A program made the position numbers and the translations under genes. Source: Granulicella arctica (GTDB taxonomy: Bacteria > Acidobacteriota > Terriglobia > Terriglobales > Acidobacteriaceae). From it: 64,000 nt of DNA. Shown here one piece after another: positions 44,830 through 54,160 of the stretch (position 1 is the first letter of the stretch; every line of letters begins with the position of its first letter). The stretch is taken from assembly GCF_025685605.1 (NCBI RefSeq), contig NZ_JAGTUT010000001.1, positions 1,798,001 to 1,862,000 on the forward strand, in the 5' to 3' direction. The notes under the pieces were generated by a model. It had not been told where the DNA came from. It did not search any database and saw only the letters and a program-made list of their open reading frames with translations.

Positions 44830-44950
44830 ACCTCAGGCGTGTAAGTCTCATCCAAGCGTTTTTCTGCATCCAAGCAGAAAAGCACCTTCTGGAACGACGT
44901 GCCGCGTCAGCGATGGCCTGATCCCGTTGCCCTGTATGTCAGGAGTTCGC

Positions 44951-46822
44951 ATGTCCGATTTGCAGCAGAATGGATCATCGACGGTGGCGACCACGTTTCC
45001 ACTGCGGGAGGCGCAGACAATCCAGGTGCGGCCGCGGGTCAATGACGCGAATGGACATGCCTCCAAGAGCACCGGAAAGCTACAACAGAAGGCGACGGAT
45101 CTGCTTGCGGCGGCACAGCAGTTTGCCGATGAAGTAGCGGCTCGCCCGAACGGCGGCGAGGTTGCCGCTCCGCTTGCCGACCTGCAGAGCATGGCAGAGT
45201 TGGGTCTGCTTGTAGCTCCGCTACCATTGGCTTATGGCGGACTTGGACTGGGCACAGAGGCGGGCGGGCACCTGATCCTGTTGAGGATACTGGCGGCGAT
45301 CGGCGGGGCCGACCTTGTGCTCGGACGATTGTACGAGGGTCATGCCAACGGTCTGATTCTTGTCGCGACGTTTGGAACTCCGCAACAGATCGCTACGGCT
45401 GCGCAGGACGCGCGCAATGGTTTGCTGTTTGGGGTATGGAATACAGGCGCGAAGGAGTTGCTTCGGCTTGAGGGTGGACCAAGCGATTACATCTTTCGCG
45501 GCGTGAAAAACTTTGCGTCCGGGGCAATGTTCGTCAAGAGGCCAATTGTTACGGCAGAGCGCGAAGGTCTTGGCTGGCAGATGACGATTCCACGGATGGA
45601 GTCAACGAAGGTTGCAGGCAGTGTTCAGTTTGATCCGGGCTTCTGGCATCCGCTTGGCATGGAGGGGTCGGAGAGCTACGGCGTCACCTTTACGGGAGCT
45701 ACAGTTACAACAAACGATCTGATCGGTAAGCCTGGGGACTTCTACCGCGAGCCTTTGTTTCGGGGTGGCGCGATACGGTTTGCCGCCGTTCATGCGGGTG
45801 CCGTGCTGCGGCTGCACCGCATGTTTGCGGAATGGCTGGAGGCAGGTGGGCGCGGGGGCGATCCGTACCAGGTAGCGCGGCTGGGCGAGGTTGCACTCGG
45901 CGCGCAAGAGGCTGTGTTGTGGATTGAGCGGGCTGCGGCCATCGCGGAAGATGGATTGTCGCTCGATGCCGATAAGCTTAACTGTGAGCGGATGCTTGAA
46001 TGCGCCAACATGACCCGGCTGGCCATCGAACGCGTTGCTACAGCCATGATGCAGCGGGTTGTTGCCGGAGTTGGAGCGCATGGACTTTTGCGGCCCAGCC
46101 GCTTTGAGCGGATTGTGCGCGACCTGACGATGTATCTGCGGCAGCCTGCCCCTGACCAGGCACTGGCCGATGTTGGTCGTGCGTCGCTACGTAAGACGAA
46201 CCTTCGCTCGGACGGTGCTGGTAACGGGATGTGGCGCGGGCATCGCACGGAAGGCTCGCTGCCACCAGCGTATTTTCGCCAGATTTATGAACGTTCGCGT
46301 GATCCGTGGGGCTTTGAAACGAGTGAATATGAAGCGGGTAAATATGCGGTGACGCTGGAGAGTCTACCGCGCGAACGGTATGAAACAGCCCTTGAGATCG
46401 GGTGTTCTATTGGCGTTTTGACGAAGCGGCTTGCACCTCGCTGTAATTCTCTGCTGAGCCTCGACGTGTCGGAACGAGCGCTGGCTGCAGCTCGTGAGCG
46501 ATGCAAGGGGTTGTCGCAGGTGCGCTTCGCACGTATGCAGGTGCCGCATGAGATGCCGGAGGGTTTATTCGATCTGATTGTGGTTTCAGAGGTCGCATAC
46601 TACTGGCAGCGCGAGGACTTAGAGAGAGCGGCGAGCCTGCTTGCGGAGCGCCAGGCGGCTGGTTCCCATCTCGTGCTTGTCCACTTCACTGCTCCTGTGC
46701 CGGATTATCCGTTGACCGGTGACGAGGTGCATGACGCCTGGCTTGCACGATCGGAATGGGTGGGGGTGCGGCAGGAGCGGCGTGCAGGCTATCGGCTTGA
46801 TGTACTCGAGCGCCGAAGCTAG
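44951..46822 (+). CDS. Acyl-CoA dehydrogenase fused to NodS-like SAM methyltransferase
   Basis: 623 residues from the ATG at 44951, with AGGAG five bases upstream. Residues about 30-400 are an acyl-CoA dehydrogenase fold (LPLAYGGLGLGTEAGGHLIL, RGVKNFASGAMFVKRPIV, GVGAHGLLRPSRFERIVRDL). Residues about 425-620 are a class-I methyltransferase of the NodS type (DPWGFETSEYEAGKYAVTLE, ALEIGCSIGVLTKRLAPRCN, SLLSLDVSERALAAARERC). NodS methylates an amino sugar nitrogen in Nod factor. The fusion suggests sequential steps on one acylated, amino-sugar-containing molecule. Its stop overlaps by four bases the stop of the convergent glycosyltransferase gene. Confidence 0.85.
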   Translation: MSDLQQNGSSTVATTFPLREAQTIQVRPRVNDANGHASKSTGKLQQKATDLLAAAQQFADEVAARPNGGEVAAPLADLQSMAELGLLVAPLPLAYGGLGLGTEAGGHLILLRILAAIGGADLVLGRLYEGHANGLILVATFGTPQQIATAAQDARNGLLFGVWNTGAKELLRLEGGPSDYIFRGVKNFASGAMFVKRPIVTAEREGLGWQMTIPRMESTKVAGSVQFDPGFWHPLGMEGSESYGVTFTGATVTTNDLIGKPGDFYREPLFRGGAIRFAAVHAGAVLRLHRMFAEWLEAGGRGGDPYQVARLGEVALGAQEAVLWIERAAAIAEDGLSLDADKLNCERMLECANMTRLAIERVATAMMQRVVAGVGAHGLLRPSRFERIVRDLTMYLRQPAPDQALADVGRASLRKTNLRSDGAGNGMWRGHRTEGSLPPAYFRQIYERSRDPWGFETSEYEAGKYAVTLESLPRERYETALEIGCSIGVLTKRLAPRCNSLLSLDVSERALAAARERCKGLSQVRFARMQVPHEMPEGLFDLIVVSEVAYYWQREDLERAASLLAERQAAGSHLVLVHFTAPVPDYPLTGDEVHDAWLARSEWVGVRQERRAGYRLDVLERRS

Positions 46823-48024
46823 CTTGCTGCTGCGCTTTCCGTAAAGGAAGGAACAACAGATGGCTTAACTGCGTAATCGCTCTGCGCTGCGCGCGCGCAC
46901 TCAATGGCAGCTTTCAGGCTGCGCACAACTGAAGTAATTTCTCCATCGCGCTTACCCCGGAACGTAGTCTCGATCAGGGCATTGCAATCAATCTCTTCCA
47001 GGAATCGTGCAGTTGAGGTCCGCTCTCGATGGGCGGCGATGACGCGGTTCTGCCATGCTTCTGGATACGCCGTGACATCGGGCCGCCGATCCTGACCACA
47101 CATGCTGCGAAGGTATTTCATGGAGCTGAACCGATGAGTCAGCCAAGCGGCTGAGGGGACGCGATGTCGTTCGCCGTGGTCGCTCATGTTTTGCCAGCAC
47201 CGCAGTTGCTGCGAAAGTCCGATCTCAACACGGCCTTCCATGCGGGACGATGTGTAGACGACGACATCAGGGTCGTGACGGAGCCGAGCATCAACGCGGC
47301 GAAGCGCGTCTACGAAGGCGACATCCTCAAGAGGCTGGACCGGTGGCATGCCGCCGGCACGGGCGTAGATCTCTGGCGTGCATGCGAGCGAGGCGCCGAA
47401 GTGTTGCAGATGACGCGGCCACGGATCACCATGTTGCGGATCGAGGATCGCCTCCAGTTCAGCGACTAGCTGCTGGTACTTCCGATCGAGCAGGTACGCT
47501 CGTCTCGCTCCGTCTGGCAGGGACTCGACATCGCCGGATTTCAGGTGAATGGCTCCCCCGACTGCGTCTGCGCCACGCTCGAGAGCTCGCAGATTTCGAA
47601 CGATCCAATCCGGGGCGACGAGGGTGTCTGAATCCGTGGACAGAATGGCATTGACCTTATGAAGGGTACCTCTAAGCCGGTGCCAGGCAGTATCCATCAG
47701 GAGTCTGCGTGCTGTGCCGACGTGAGCGATTTCAGGTGAAAGTGTCCTCTCACAAATGTGTAGCGCGATCTGGGGATGAGCCTGTTGCCATTGCCTGGCA
47801 ACCAGCGCAGAGCCGTCAGTGCAGTTATTCAGCAGGAGCAGAATTTCAAAGGTGTCAGCGGAGAGCTGGACTCCGGCAGTATCGACCTGCGCTGCCATGG
47901 CGTTGAGTGCAGTCGGCAAGGATTGCTCTTCGTTCCGCGCTGGAACGATGACGCTCACCCGACACTTCGGGTGCGACGTGTCATCCGAGAGGGGGGGACC
48001 GGGGTGGAATGCCATGAAGTTCAT
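46819..48024 (-). CDS. Glycosyltransferase family 2
   Basis: About 401 residues from the ATG at 48024, nine bases after the PIG-L stop; the frame is open to 48096 but that would overlap the deacetylase gene. A GT-A fold is shown by RVSVIVPARNEEQSLPTALN, EILLLLNNCTDGSALVARQW, the DxD motif in AILSTDSDTLVAPDWIVRNL, and GGMPPVQPLEDVAFVDAL. It transfers a sugar from a nucleotide donor at the cytoplasmic side. Its position behind the PIG-L deacetylase, and facing the dehydrogenase-methyltransferase fusion, suggests these three work on one glycoconjugate. Confidence 0.85.
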   Translation of the reverse strand: MNFMAFHPGPPLSDDTSHPKCRVSVIVPARNEEQSLPTALNAMAAQVDTAGVQLSADTFEILLLLNNCTDGSALVARQWQQAHPQIALHICERTLSPEIAHVGTARRLLMDTAWHRLRGTLHKVNAILSTDSDTLVAPDWIVRNLRALERGADAVGGAIHLKSGDVESLPDGARRAYLLDRKYQQLVAELEAILDPQHGDPWPRHLQHFGASLACTPEIYARAGGMPPVQPLEDVAFVDALRRVDARLRHDPDVVVYTSSRMEGRVEIGLSQQLRCWQNMSDHGERHRVPSAAWLTHRFSSMKYLRSMCGQDRRPDVTAYPEAWQNRVIAAHRERTSTARFLEEIDCNALIETTFRGKRDGEITSVVRSLKAAIECARAAQSDYAVKPSVVPSFTESAAAS

Positions 48025-48032
48025 CGAACTGT

Positions 48033-48803
48033 TTAGTCCCTTTGATCGTTCCTTCTGCCATGTGGTTTCGAGGCCTGCCAGGCTGCGTTGGCCCACAGGC
48101 GCTCTCGCCCTGCGTATCGGATGCAGAATTGAGCTATATCGTCTGTAACAGCATCGTCGATTTGTGAGTCGTAGCAGAGTGCAGCGCGGCGTTTGCGCGA
48201 CACAGCGTCGCGAACCTCACATGGATCGGCAACGAAGACGGGCGTCAGACCAGCGACACAGGAGTCGGCAGCGGTTTCGATGAGGTCGGCAGCTCCGGGC
48301 CGTGCGGCGTAGGGCAGGTCTTCGTAGAAGGCGCATGGCTGGGACATGAGGCCTACCTCTGCGAGTGCAGCGTCTCGTGCGGTGGCGTGGTCTACATGAT
48401 TGCCGAGGGCAAGCGGCAGCACAAACGCATCTGCCTTTGTGCCGCTGAAGACGGTGTGCAACTTCGCGAACGCCTTGTCCGTTGGGCGCACTGGCAACGT
48501 ACATACTTCGTCGAGCGCGCAACGCAGGCGCAATGGAGCGTCCTTGAGGTTCACATCATGCATTCGCAGGCGGGGGCCGAGTTGCCGCTGCCAGGAATGG
48601 TCCTCGCGGGCTCGCAGCGCGGTGACGTAGGAGAGGCGATCGTTCGGGTGGAGCGAGTCGCTGTCAGAGAAAGGCGCGTACTCACTACGGGTAAAGCAGT
48701 TAATGACTTCGACACTATGTCCTTCGGCAATCCACGCAATGATCGCTAATGTCAGCGAAAATGCTGCGTCATCCCGATGGGGTGACACGACAACAATCTT
48801 CAC
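48033..48803 (-). CDS. PIG-L family (LmbE-like) deacetylase
   Basis: 256 residues. The N-terminal zinc motif is SPHRDDAAFS (His9, Asp12), the variant of AHPDDE found in part of the family. A second zinc ligand lies in GNHVDHATARDAALAE. PIG-L enzymes remove acetyl from N-acetylglucosamine-type sugars, as in mycothiol, bacillithiol and GPI synthesis. Deacetylation would free an amino group for the NodS-like methyltransferase encoded nearby, a logical pairing. It begins the minus-strand pair with the GT2 gene and is divergent from the mutase fusion. Confidence 0.88.
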   Translation of the reverse strand: MKIVVVSPHRDDAAFSLTLAIIAWIAEGHSVEVINCFTRSEYAPFSDSDSLHPNDRLSYVTALRAREDHSWQRQLGPRLRMHDVNLKDAPLRLRCALDEVCTLPVRPTDKAFAKLHTVFSGTKADAFVLPLALGNHVDHATARDAALAEVGLMSQPCAFYEDLPYAARPGAADLIETAADSCVAGLTPVFVADPCEVRDAVSRKRRAALCYDSQIDDAVTDDIAQFCIRYAGRERLWANAAWQASKPHGRRNDQRD

Positions 48804-48962
48804 GATGACCTCTTTCCAAGATCGTTCCCTATCTGCTCTTGCGCACGTTCATGTTGGGTGCCTCCCGCAGATTACATTGTTCCGCGTGAAATTTGGACCG
48901 GAGCAAAGAAGGATGGAACTCGGTTGCCTGCAGTATCCAACTCCGAAGCAGCCTTTCCCGTC

Positions 48963-48994
48963 CTAGACTGCTAGGCGCTACATCCCTAGTCTAG
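48963..48994. promoter_or_regulatory. Nested inverted repeat between divergent genes
   Basis: CTAGACT (48963-48969) pairs with AGTCTAG (48988-48994), and an inner CTAGG/CCTAG repeat lies within. It sits about 50 bases upstream of the mutase-fusion start and 160 bases from the PIG-L start. It may be an operator or a 5'-leader hairpin. Confidence 0.35.
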
Positions 48995-49042
48995 AACGCC
49001 GCACGTTGAGCGCTGAACGACATCTCTGAACAGAGGCCACTC

Positions 49043-51568
49043 TTGGAAAGCTCTTCGTCACTGCCATCGAAAGCGGCATCAACTGTACCTTCCAGCACGT
49101 ACGAAAACCAGCCCGATTTGCTTTGTTTCAGCCATTTGCGGTGGCATTTCGTCACACAACGACCCCAACACCTGCTCTCACGCGCATCGCACGATCGACG
49201 TGTTTTTTATTGGGAAGAGCCTATCTGGCATGCGACAGGCGAACTTCCATCGCGCCCTAATGGCGAGTTGGGAATGAGCCTTGAGGTGATGCAGGTGGGT
49301 CTGTCGCTATGGGTTATCCGCCCGCATATTACCTGGGGCATCGAATTTGAGGTTGGGCAACGCGCCCTGCTTGCTGAACTGCTTGAGCAGTTCGCGATTC
49401 GGCATTACGTTTGCTGGTATTACACGCCAATGGCGCTCGGCTTCTCGAACCATCTGAAGCCCGAGGCGACTGTTTACGACTGCATGGATGAGCTATCTGG
49501 ATTCTTAAATCCCCCCCCTATGCTGGGTGTTCGCGAGCAACAACTCTTTGCGGCTGCGGACGTTGTTTTTACGGGTGGGATCAGTCTCTTTGAAGCGAAG
49601 CAGAAGCAGCATCATAATGTGCATGCGTTTCCTAGTTCAATAGAGATTGAACATTTTGCGCAGGCCAAGAGCGAGCAGATCGCGCTACCAGCAGATCAGA
49701 AGGATATTGCTCATCCGCGTGCCGGATTTTACGGCGTCATCGATGAGCGGTTCGATGTCGCTCTGCTAGCCGAGATCGCCTTGATGCGGCCGCATATCCA
49801 TTTCATCATGCTTGGTCCGGTTGTGAAGATTGATCCGGCTGCTCTACCGGAGGCGGCCAACATCCATTATCTCGGCAGTAAGAGCTATGGCGAACTACCG
49901 GGCTACCTTGCAGGTTGGGACGCGGCGTTGATGCCGTTTGCGTTGAACGACGCGACGAGGTTTATCTCGCCAACGAAAACACCGGAGTACCTCGCTGCTG
50001 GTAAGACGGTAGTTTCGACACCTATCCGCGATGTTGTTCGCGGCTATGGTGATGCCGGACTTGTGGCCATCGCGGACAGTGCGGAGAAGTTCGTGACGGC
50101 TCTTGATCTTGCGCTCGAACCTCAAACGGAAAGTTGGCATAAAGCTGTGGTGCAAAAGCTGGGTGAGAGTTCGTGGGATAGTACGTGGGCCGCGATGCGG
50201 GATGAGATCGATCGAGTTAGAAGTAAGTCGGTACCTTTACTCCCGTCGACTTATGAGCGAGATATAGCGAAAGATCATCAATCTGAGCTGAGTGCATCGC
50301 ACGCGCTCACTCCCGTCCTGGCCACGCTGCGAATCGATGGGCTAAACTCTCGAGCGGAATTGTATGCTAGCTCGCGGACCCATCGACATAAACAACAGTA
50401 TGACTACCTAGTTGTAGGTGCAGGATTTGCGGGCAGTGTGCTTGCAGAGCGCATAGCGTCTCAGCTTGGCAAGCGTGTCCTGATCGTCGATAAGCGAGAT
50501 CACATCGGCGGAAACGCATACGACTTTAAGAATGCTGACGGCATCCTTGTGCATCAGTATGGGCCACATATTTTTCACACGAACAGTGATGCCGTCGTTT
50601 CTTACCTGTCGCAATTTACGTCGTGGCGACCTTATGAGCACCGAGTGCTGGCTAGTGTTGATGGTCACCTTGTACCGGTGCCCATCAATCTGGACACGAT
50701 CAATACGCTCTATGGGCTTAGTCTAGACGCCGCCGGGATGCAGGCGTTTTTGGACGAACGTGTCGTCGCGTCCCCGTTTATACAGACTTCAGAGCAGATA
50801 GTAATGAGTCGCGTGGGCCGGGAGCTTTATGAAAAGTTCTTCCGGAACTACACACGCAAACAGTGGGGGCTTGATCCCTCGCAGCTTGATGCGAGTGTTG
50901 CCGGGCGAATTCCTGTTCGTCTCGATCGTGATGACCGCTATTTTACCGACACCTTTCAAGCGATGCCGCTGAAGGGCTACACGCGGATGTTCGAGCGCAT
51001 GCTGGATCATTCCAAGATCACGATTCGGACTGGCACCTCGTATGAGGAGGCGCTGCGGCTATGCCCTGACGCGAAGGTGATCTACACCGGGCCAATCGAT
51101 GAGTACTTCGGCTTCCGCTATGGGCCTCTGCCGTATCGGTCGCTCGAGTTCAAACATGAGACCCATGATGTTGAGATTTATCAGGCGGCTCCGGTGGTCA
51201 ACTATCCCAACGAACACAAATACACGCGGGTGACCGAATTCAAGTACCTCACGGGACAGCAGCACAAGAAGACAAGCATCGTTTACGAGTATCCGCAGTC
51301 GATGGGCGATCCTTACTATCCCATTCCGCGGCCGGAGAACGCGTTGCTATATGCGAGATATCGTGAACTTGCTGAGCAGGATGGGAATGTCCATTTTTGT
51401 GGACGGCTTGCAAACTATAAGTATCTCAACATGGATCAGGTCGTGGCACAGGCACTCGCAACCTATCGCAGGATCGCGAAGCAGGAGAGTGTAGCGTTTG
51501 CTCCCCTTGAGGCTGCGAGCAATCTTACAGCTGCGGGTGAGCTTGAGGCTATCGCTCAGTCGGTTTAG
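49043..51568 (+). CDS. Glycosyltransferase (GT-B) fused to UDP-galactopyranose mutase
   Basis: 841 residues from a TTG at 49043 with GAGG six bases upstream. The first about 395 residues are a GT-B glycosyltransferase similar to those that start with DLLCFSHLRWHFVTQRPQHL; note YDCMDELSGF, GFYGVIDERFDVALLAEIA and SPTKTPEYLAAGKTVVSTPI. After a linker, residues about 452-815 are a full UDP-galactopyranose mutase: VVGAGFAGSVLAERIASQLG (FAD), KRDHIGGNAYDF, HQYGPHIFHTNS, FFRNYTRKQWG, CGRLANYKYLNMDQVVAQAL. The mutase makes UDP-galactofuranose; the fused transferase could use it directly for galactofuranose-containing surface glycan. Base composition is lower in G+C than its neighbours. Confidence 0.9.
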   Translation: MESSSSLPSKAASTVPSSTYENQPDLLCFSHLRWHFVTQRPQHLLSRASHDRRVFYWEEPIWHATGELPSRPNGELGMSLEVMQVGLSLWVIRPHITWGIEFEVGQRALLAELLEQFAIRHYVCWYYTPMALGFSNHLKPEATVYDCMDELSGFLNPPPMLGVREQQLFAAADVVFTGGISLFEAKQKQHHNVHAFPSSIEIEHFAQAKSEQIALPADQKDIAHPRAGFYGVIDERFDVALLAEIALMRPHIHFIMLGPVVKIDPAALPEAANIHYLGSKSYGELPGYLAGWDAALMPFALNDATRFISPTKTPEYLAAGKTVVSTPIRDVVRGYGDAGLVAIADSAEKFVTALDLALEPQTESWHKAVVQKLGESSWDSTWAAMRDEIDRVRSKSVPLLPSTYERDIAKDHQSELSASHALTPVLATLRIDGLNSRAELYASSRTHRHKQQYDYLVVGAGFAGSVLAERIASQLGKRVLIVDKRDHIGGNAYDFKNADGILVHQYGPHIFHTNSDAVVSYLSQFTSWRPYEHRVLASVDGHLVPVPINLDTINTLYGLSLDAAGMQAFLDERVVASPFIQTSEQIVMSRVGRELYEKFFRNYTRKQWGLDPSQLDASVAGRIPVRLDRDDRYFTDTFQAMPLKGYTRMFERMLDHSKITIRTGTSYEEALRLCPDAKVIYTGPIDEYFGFRYGPLPYRSLEFKHETHDVEIYQAAPVVNYPNEHKYTRVTEFKYLTGQQHKKTSIVYEYPQSMGDPYYPIPRPENALLYARYRELAEQDGNVHFCGRLANYKYLNMDQVVAQALATYRRIAKQESVAFAPLEAASNLTAAGELEAIAQSV

Positions 51569-51592
51569 AGCTGAGCTTGAATATGCAATACC

Positions 51593-51641
51593 AATGGGCA
51601 AGGTGACCTATCCAGACTATGGAGTTGGCAGCTTGCCCATT
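51593..51641 (+). terminator. Hairpin after the mutase fusion gene
   Basis: AATGGGCAAG (51593-51602) pairs exactly with CTTGCCCATT (51632-51641), with a smaller nested stem TCCA/TGGA in the loop. Only a short T-run follows, so it is a plausible but imperfect terminator. Confidence 0.5.
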
Positions 51642-51707
51642 TAGTTCACTATGAGTACCTTTATCCTGATTAGCCTTGCAATCGTTTGAATGCACGAGAG
51701 GTTTGAC

Positions 51708-53054
51708 ATGGATAAGCGGGACTTTCTGAAGACGACTGGAGCCTTGGTGGCCGGAAGCATACTTTCAAGAATTGCACCGGGACAGGCGGGAACCAGTGCG
51801 CGGACCAACTGGGCCGGCAATCTGACCTACAGCACGGATCATCTCGATCTCCCGAATAATGTGGAGGACGTGCGGCGCGCCATTGAGAGCCATCCGCACT
51901 TGAAGGCGCTGGGAGCACGGCACTCCTTCAACAATATTGCGGACAGCACGGAAGACCAGATATCTCTTAGGCATTTTGACCAGATTGAACTGGACGCTGC
52001 AGCACGGACGGTGACGGTAGGCGCTGGCGTAACCTACGGGCAGCTTGCGCCTTATATCGATAGCCGCGGCTTTGCTGTGCACAATCTTGCTTCATTGCCA
52101 CATATCTCTGTTGTGGGTGCGTGTGCAACGGGTACGCATGGCTCGGGCAGCAGGAATGGCAACCTATCCACCGCTGTGCGTGCGATGGAGATCATCACGG
52201 CAAATGGGGAGACGGTGATTTTCTCGCGTGAGAAGCTAGGCGACAAGTTTTTGGGCACCGTGGTTGGTCTTGGAGCGCTTGGGGTGATTACGCGAATCAC
52301 GCTTGCGGTCGAGCCGACCTTTCAGATGACGCAGGTTGTCTATGAGAACCTCTCCTTCGCACAGTTGGAGCATAACCTGGAGGCCATCTTCGGAAGCAGC
52401 TACAGCGTCAGCCTTTTTACGGACTGGCAGAAGCATCGGGCTACCCAAGTGTGGCTCAAGCGACGAGTCGATCAGACGGCGTCCGCGCAGCTTCCACCTG
52501 ACTTCTACGGCGCGACGCTGGCGACGCGCAAGATGCACCCGATCTACGACCATCCCGCTGAGAACTGTACAGACCAGATGGGGATTCCGGGCCCCTGGTA
52601 TGAGCGGCTGCCGCACTTCAAGATGAACTTCACGCCGAGCAGCGGGGCGGAGATACAGACGGAATACTTCGTTCCCCGAGAGAAGGGGTATGAGGCCATT
52701 CTTGCGGTCGAAGCGTTGCGCGATCAGATTACGCCGCATCTTTTCGTGACCGAGTTTCGGACCATAGCCGCTGACGATCTATGGATCAGTCCCTGCTATC
52801 AGCGGCCCTCCATGGCGCTTCACTTTACCTGGAAACCGGAGTGGCCGGCAGTGAAGAAGATCCTGCCGCTTATTGAAGCAAAGCTTGAGCCGTTCCAGGT
52901 GCGTCCACACTGGGCGAAGATGTTTACCCTGGCCCCGGCAACACTGCAATCGCGTTACGCGAAGCTGCAGGCCTTCAAAAAGATTGTTGCTGAGTATGAT
53001 CCGAAGGGTAAGTTTCGTAATGAGTTCCTGAGTAAGAACATCTACGGAGTTTGA
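51708..53054 (+). CDS. Tat-exported FAD-linked oxidase (alditol/xylitol oxidase-like, VAO family)
   Basis: 448 residues from the ATG at 51708, with GAGAGG upstream. The N-terminus KRDFLKTTGALVAGS is a Tat-type signal. The FAD-binding domain is of the vanillyl-alcohol-oxidase class: LKALGARHSFNNIADSTEDQ, TVGAGVTYGQLAPYIDSRGF, GACATGTHGSGSRNGNL, GLGALGVITRITLAVEPTFQ. The order and C-terminal domain (TEFRTIAADDLWISPCYQRP, GKFRNEFLSKNIYG) resemble alditol and aldonolactone oxidases. It would oxidise sugar alcohols or lactones outside the cytoplasm, or be a flavoenzyme exported with its cofactor. It is convergent with topoisomerase IB. Confidence 0.85.
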   Translation: MDKRDFLKTTGALVAGSILSRIAPGQAGTSARTNWAGNLTYSTDHLDLPNNVEDVRRAIESHPHLKALGARHSFNNIADSTEDQISLRHFDQIELDAAARTVTVGAGVTYGQLAPYIDSRGFAVHNLASLPHISVVGACATGTHGSGSRNGNLSTAVRAMEIITANGETVIFSREKLGDKFLGTVVGLGALGVITRITLAVEPTFQMTQVVYENLSFAQLEHNLEAIFGSSYSVSLFTDWQKHRATQVWLKRRVDQTASAQLPPDFYGATLATRKMHPIYDHPAENCTDQMGIPGPWYERLPHFKMNFTPSSGAEIQTEYFVPREKGYEAILAVEALRDQITPHLFVTEFRTIAADDLWISPCYQRPSMALHFTWKPEWPAVKKILPLIEAKLEPFQVRPHWAKMFTLAPATLQSRYAKLQAFKKIVAEYDPKGKFRNEFLSKNIYGV

Positions 53055-53071
53055 ATTACGTAGATGCTGAG

Positions 53072-54160
53072 TCAAGCCCTGACCGTGGTTCGTTTCTGCT
53101 GAAGCAGGTGCATCACCATGGTCTCCTCGCGCCGAAGATCATGCTTGCACTGAGCGTCCTCGGGAAGCTGGACACAGGTCTTGAGGATGCCGACCATCGA
53201 GCCACCCATATAGTGTTGAAGCACTGCTGGATGGATGTAGCACTTACGGCAGACCGACACGGTGTTGCCAAGCCGCTCGGCCACTTGCTTGATCGCCTGC
53301 ACCACATTCTTCTTGGCCTGCGATTCAGATTCGAACGCTTCAAACTCCTGCAACGTCATACAAGCAAGGACTGTCCCAGCCCAGGTGCGAAAATCCTTGG
53401 CGGTGAAGTGGCCATCTGCAATCTCCTGCAGGTATTCGTTCACGTCTGCAGAATCGATGGTGCGGTGATCTCCTTCGGGGTCGATGTACTGGAAGAGTTC
53501 GTAGCCGGGCAGGTCCATGCAGCGTTGTACGATCTTGGCAAGCCTGCGGTCGCTGACGTCGATGGCGTGCTGGACGCGGCTCTTACCGAGGAAAGTGAAG
53601 GTAACCGTCGCGCCGTCGACTTGCACATGCCGGTTCCTCATCGTGGTAAGGCCGTAAGACTTGTTGCTGCGCGCATACTCCTCGTTGCCGATGCGGATCA
53701 AGGTTGTCTCCATGAGGCGCACGATGGTGGCAAGCACCTTGGCGCGAGGCAGACCGGGGAGTGAGAGATCATGCTCTACTTTTTGACGAATGCGTGGCAG
53801 AGCCTCCCCAAATATCAACATGCGCTCATACTTCGTCTCGTCGCGCACCTCGCGCCAATGCGGATGATAACGGCTCTGTTTACGGCCCTTCACGTCGCGG
53901 CCCGTGGCCTGCAGATGGCCCTTGGGATTTGGGCAGATCCACACTTCACTCCATGCTGGTGGAATGACCAATGCCTTGATGCGAGCGAGCGTTTCCTTGT
54001 CGCGTACTGGTGAGCCGTCAGCATCGACGTAGCCAAAGCTCTCACCCCGACGGCGCCGTTGGATTCCTGGCCGCGTGTCTGATACGTAGCGCAACCCTGC
54101 GGCCTTTGCTGACTCAACAGGATCCACGACGATCTCTACCGGCTTAATCTTTTTCGACAT
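53072..54160 (-). CDS. DNA topoisomerase IB (poxvirus type)
   Basis: 362 residues from the ATG at 54160, preceded by GGGG; the frame is open further upstream without a ribosome site. N-terminal beta domain: GLRYVSDTRPGIQRRRRGES, then IPPAWSEVWICPNPKGHLQA. The catalytic domain has LIRIGNEEYARSNKSYGLTT, HVQVDGATVTFTFLGKSRVQ, the catalytic core Lys/Arg, HFTAKDFRTWAGTVLA and the active-site Tyr in SVCRKCYIHPAVLQHYM. Bacterial TopIB relaxes supercoils by nicking one strand through a 3'-phosphotyrosine. It is divergent from the M28 peptidase gene. Confidence 0.93.
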   Translation of the reverse strand: MSKKIKPVEIVVDPVESAKAAGLRYVSDTRPGIQRRRRGESFGYVDADGSPVRDKETLARIKALVIPPAWSEVWICPNPKGHLQATGRDVKGRKQSRYHPHWREVRDETKYERMLIFGEALPRIRQKVEHDLSLPGLPRAKVLATIVRLMETTLIRIGNEEYARSNKSYGLTTMRNRHVQVDGATVTFTFLGKSRVQHAIDVSDRRLAKIVQRCMDLPGYELFQYIDPEGDHRTIDSADVNEYLQEIADGHFTAKDFRTWAGTVLACMTLQEFEAFESESQAKKNVVQAIKQVAERLGNTVSVCRKCYIHPAVLQHYMGGSMVGILKTCVQLPEDAQCKHDLRREETMVMHLLQQKRTTVRA

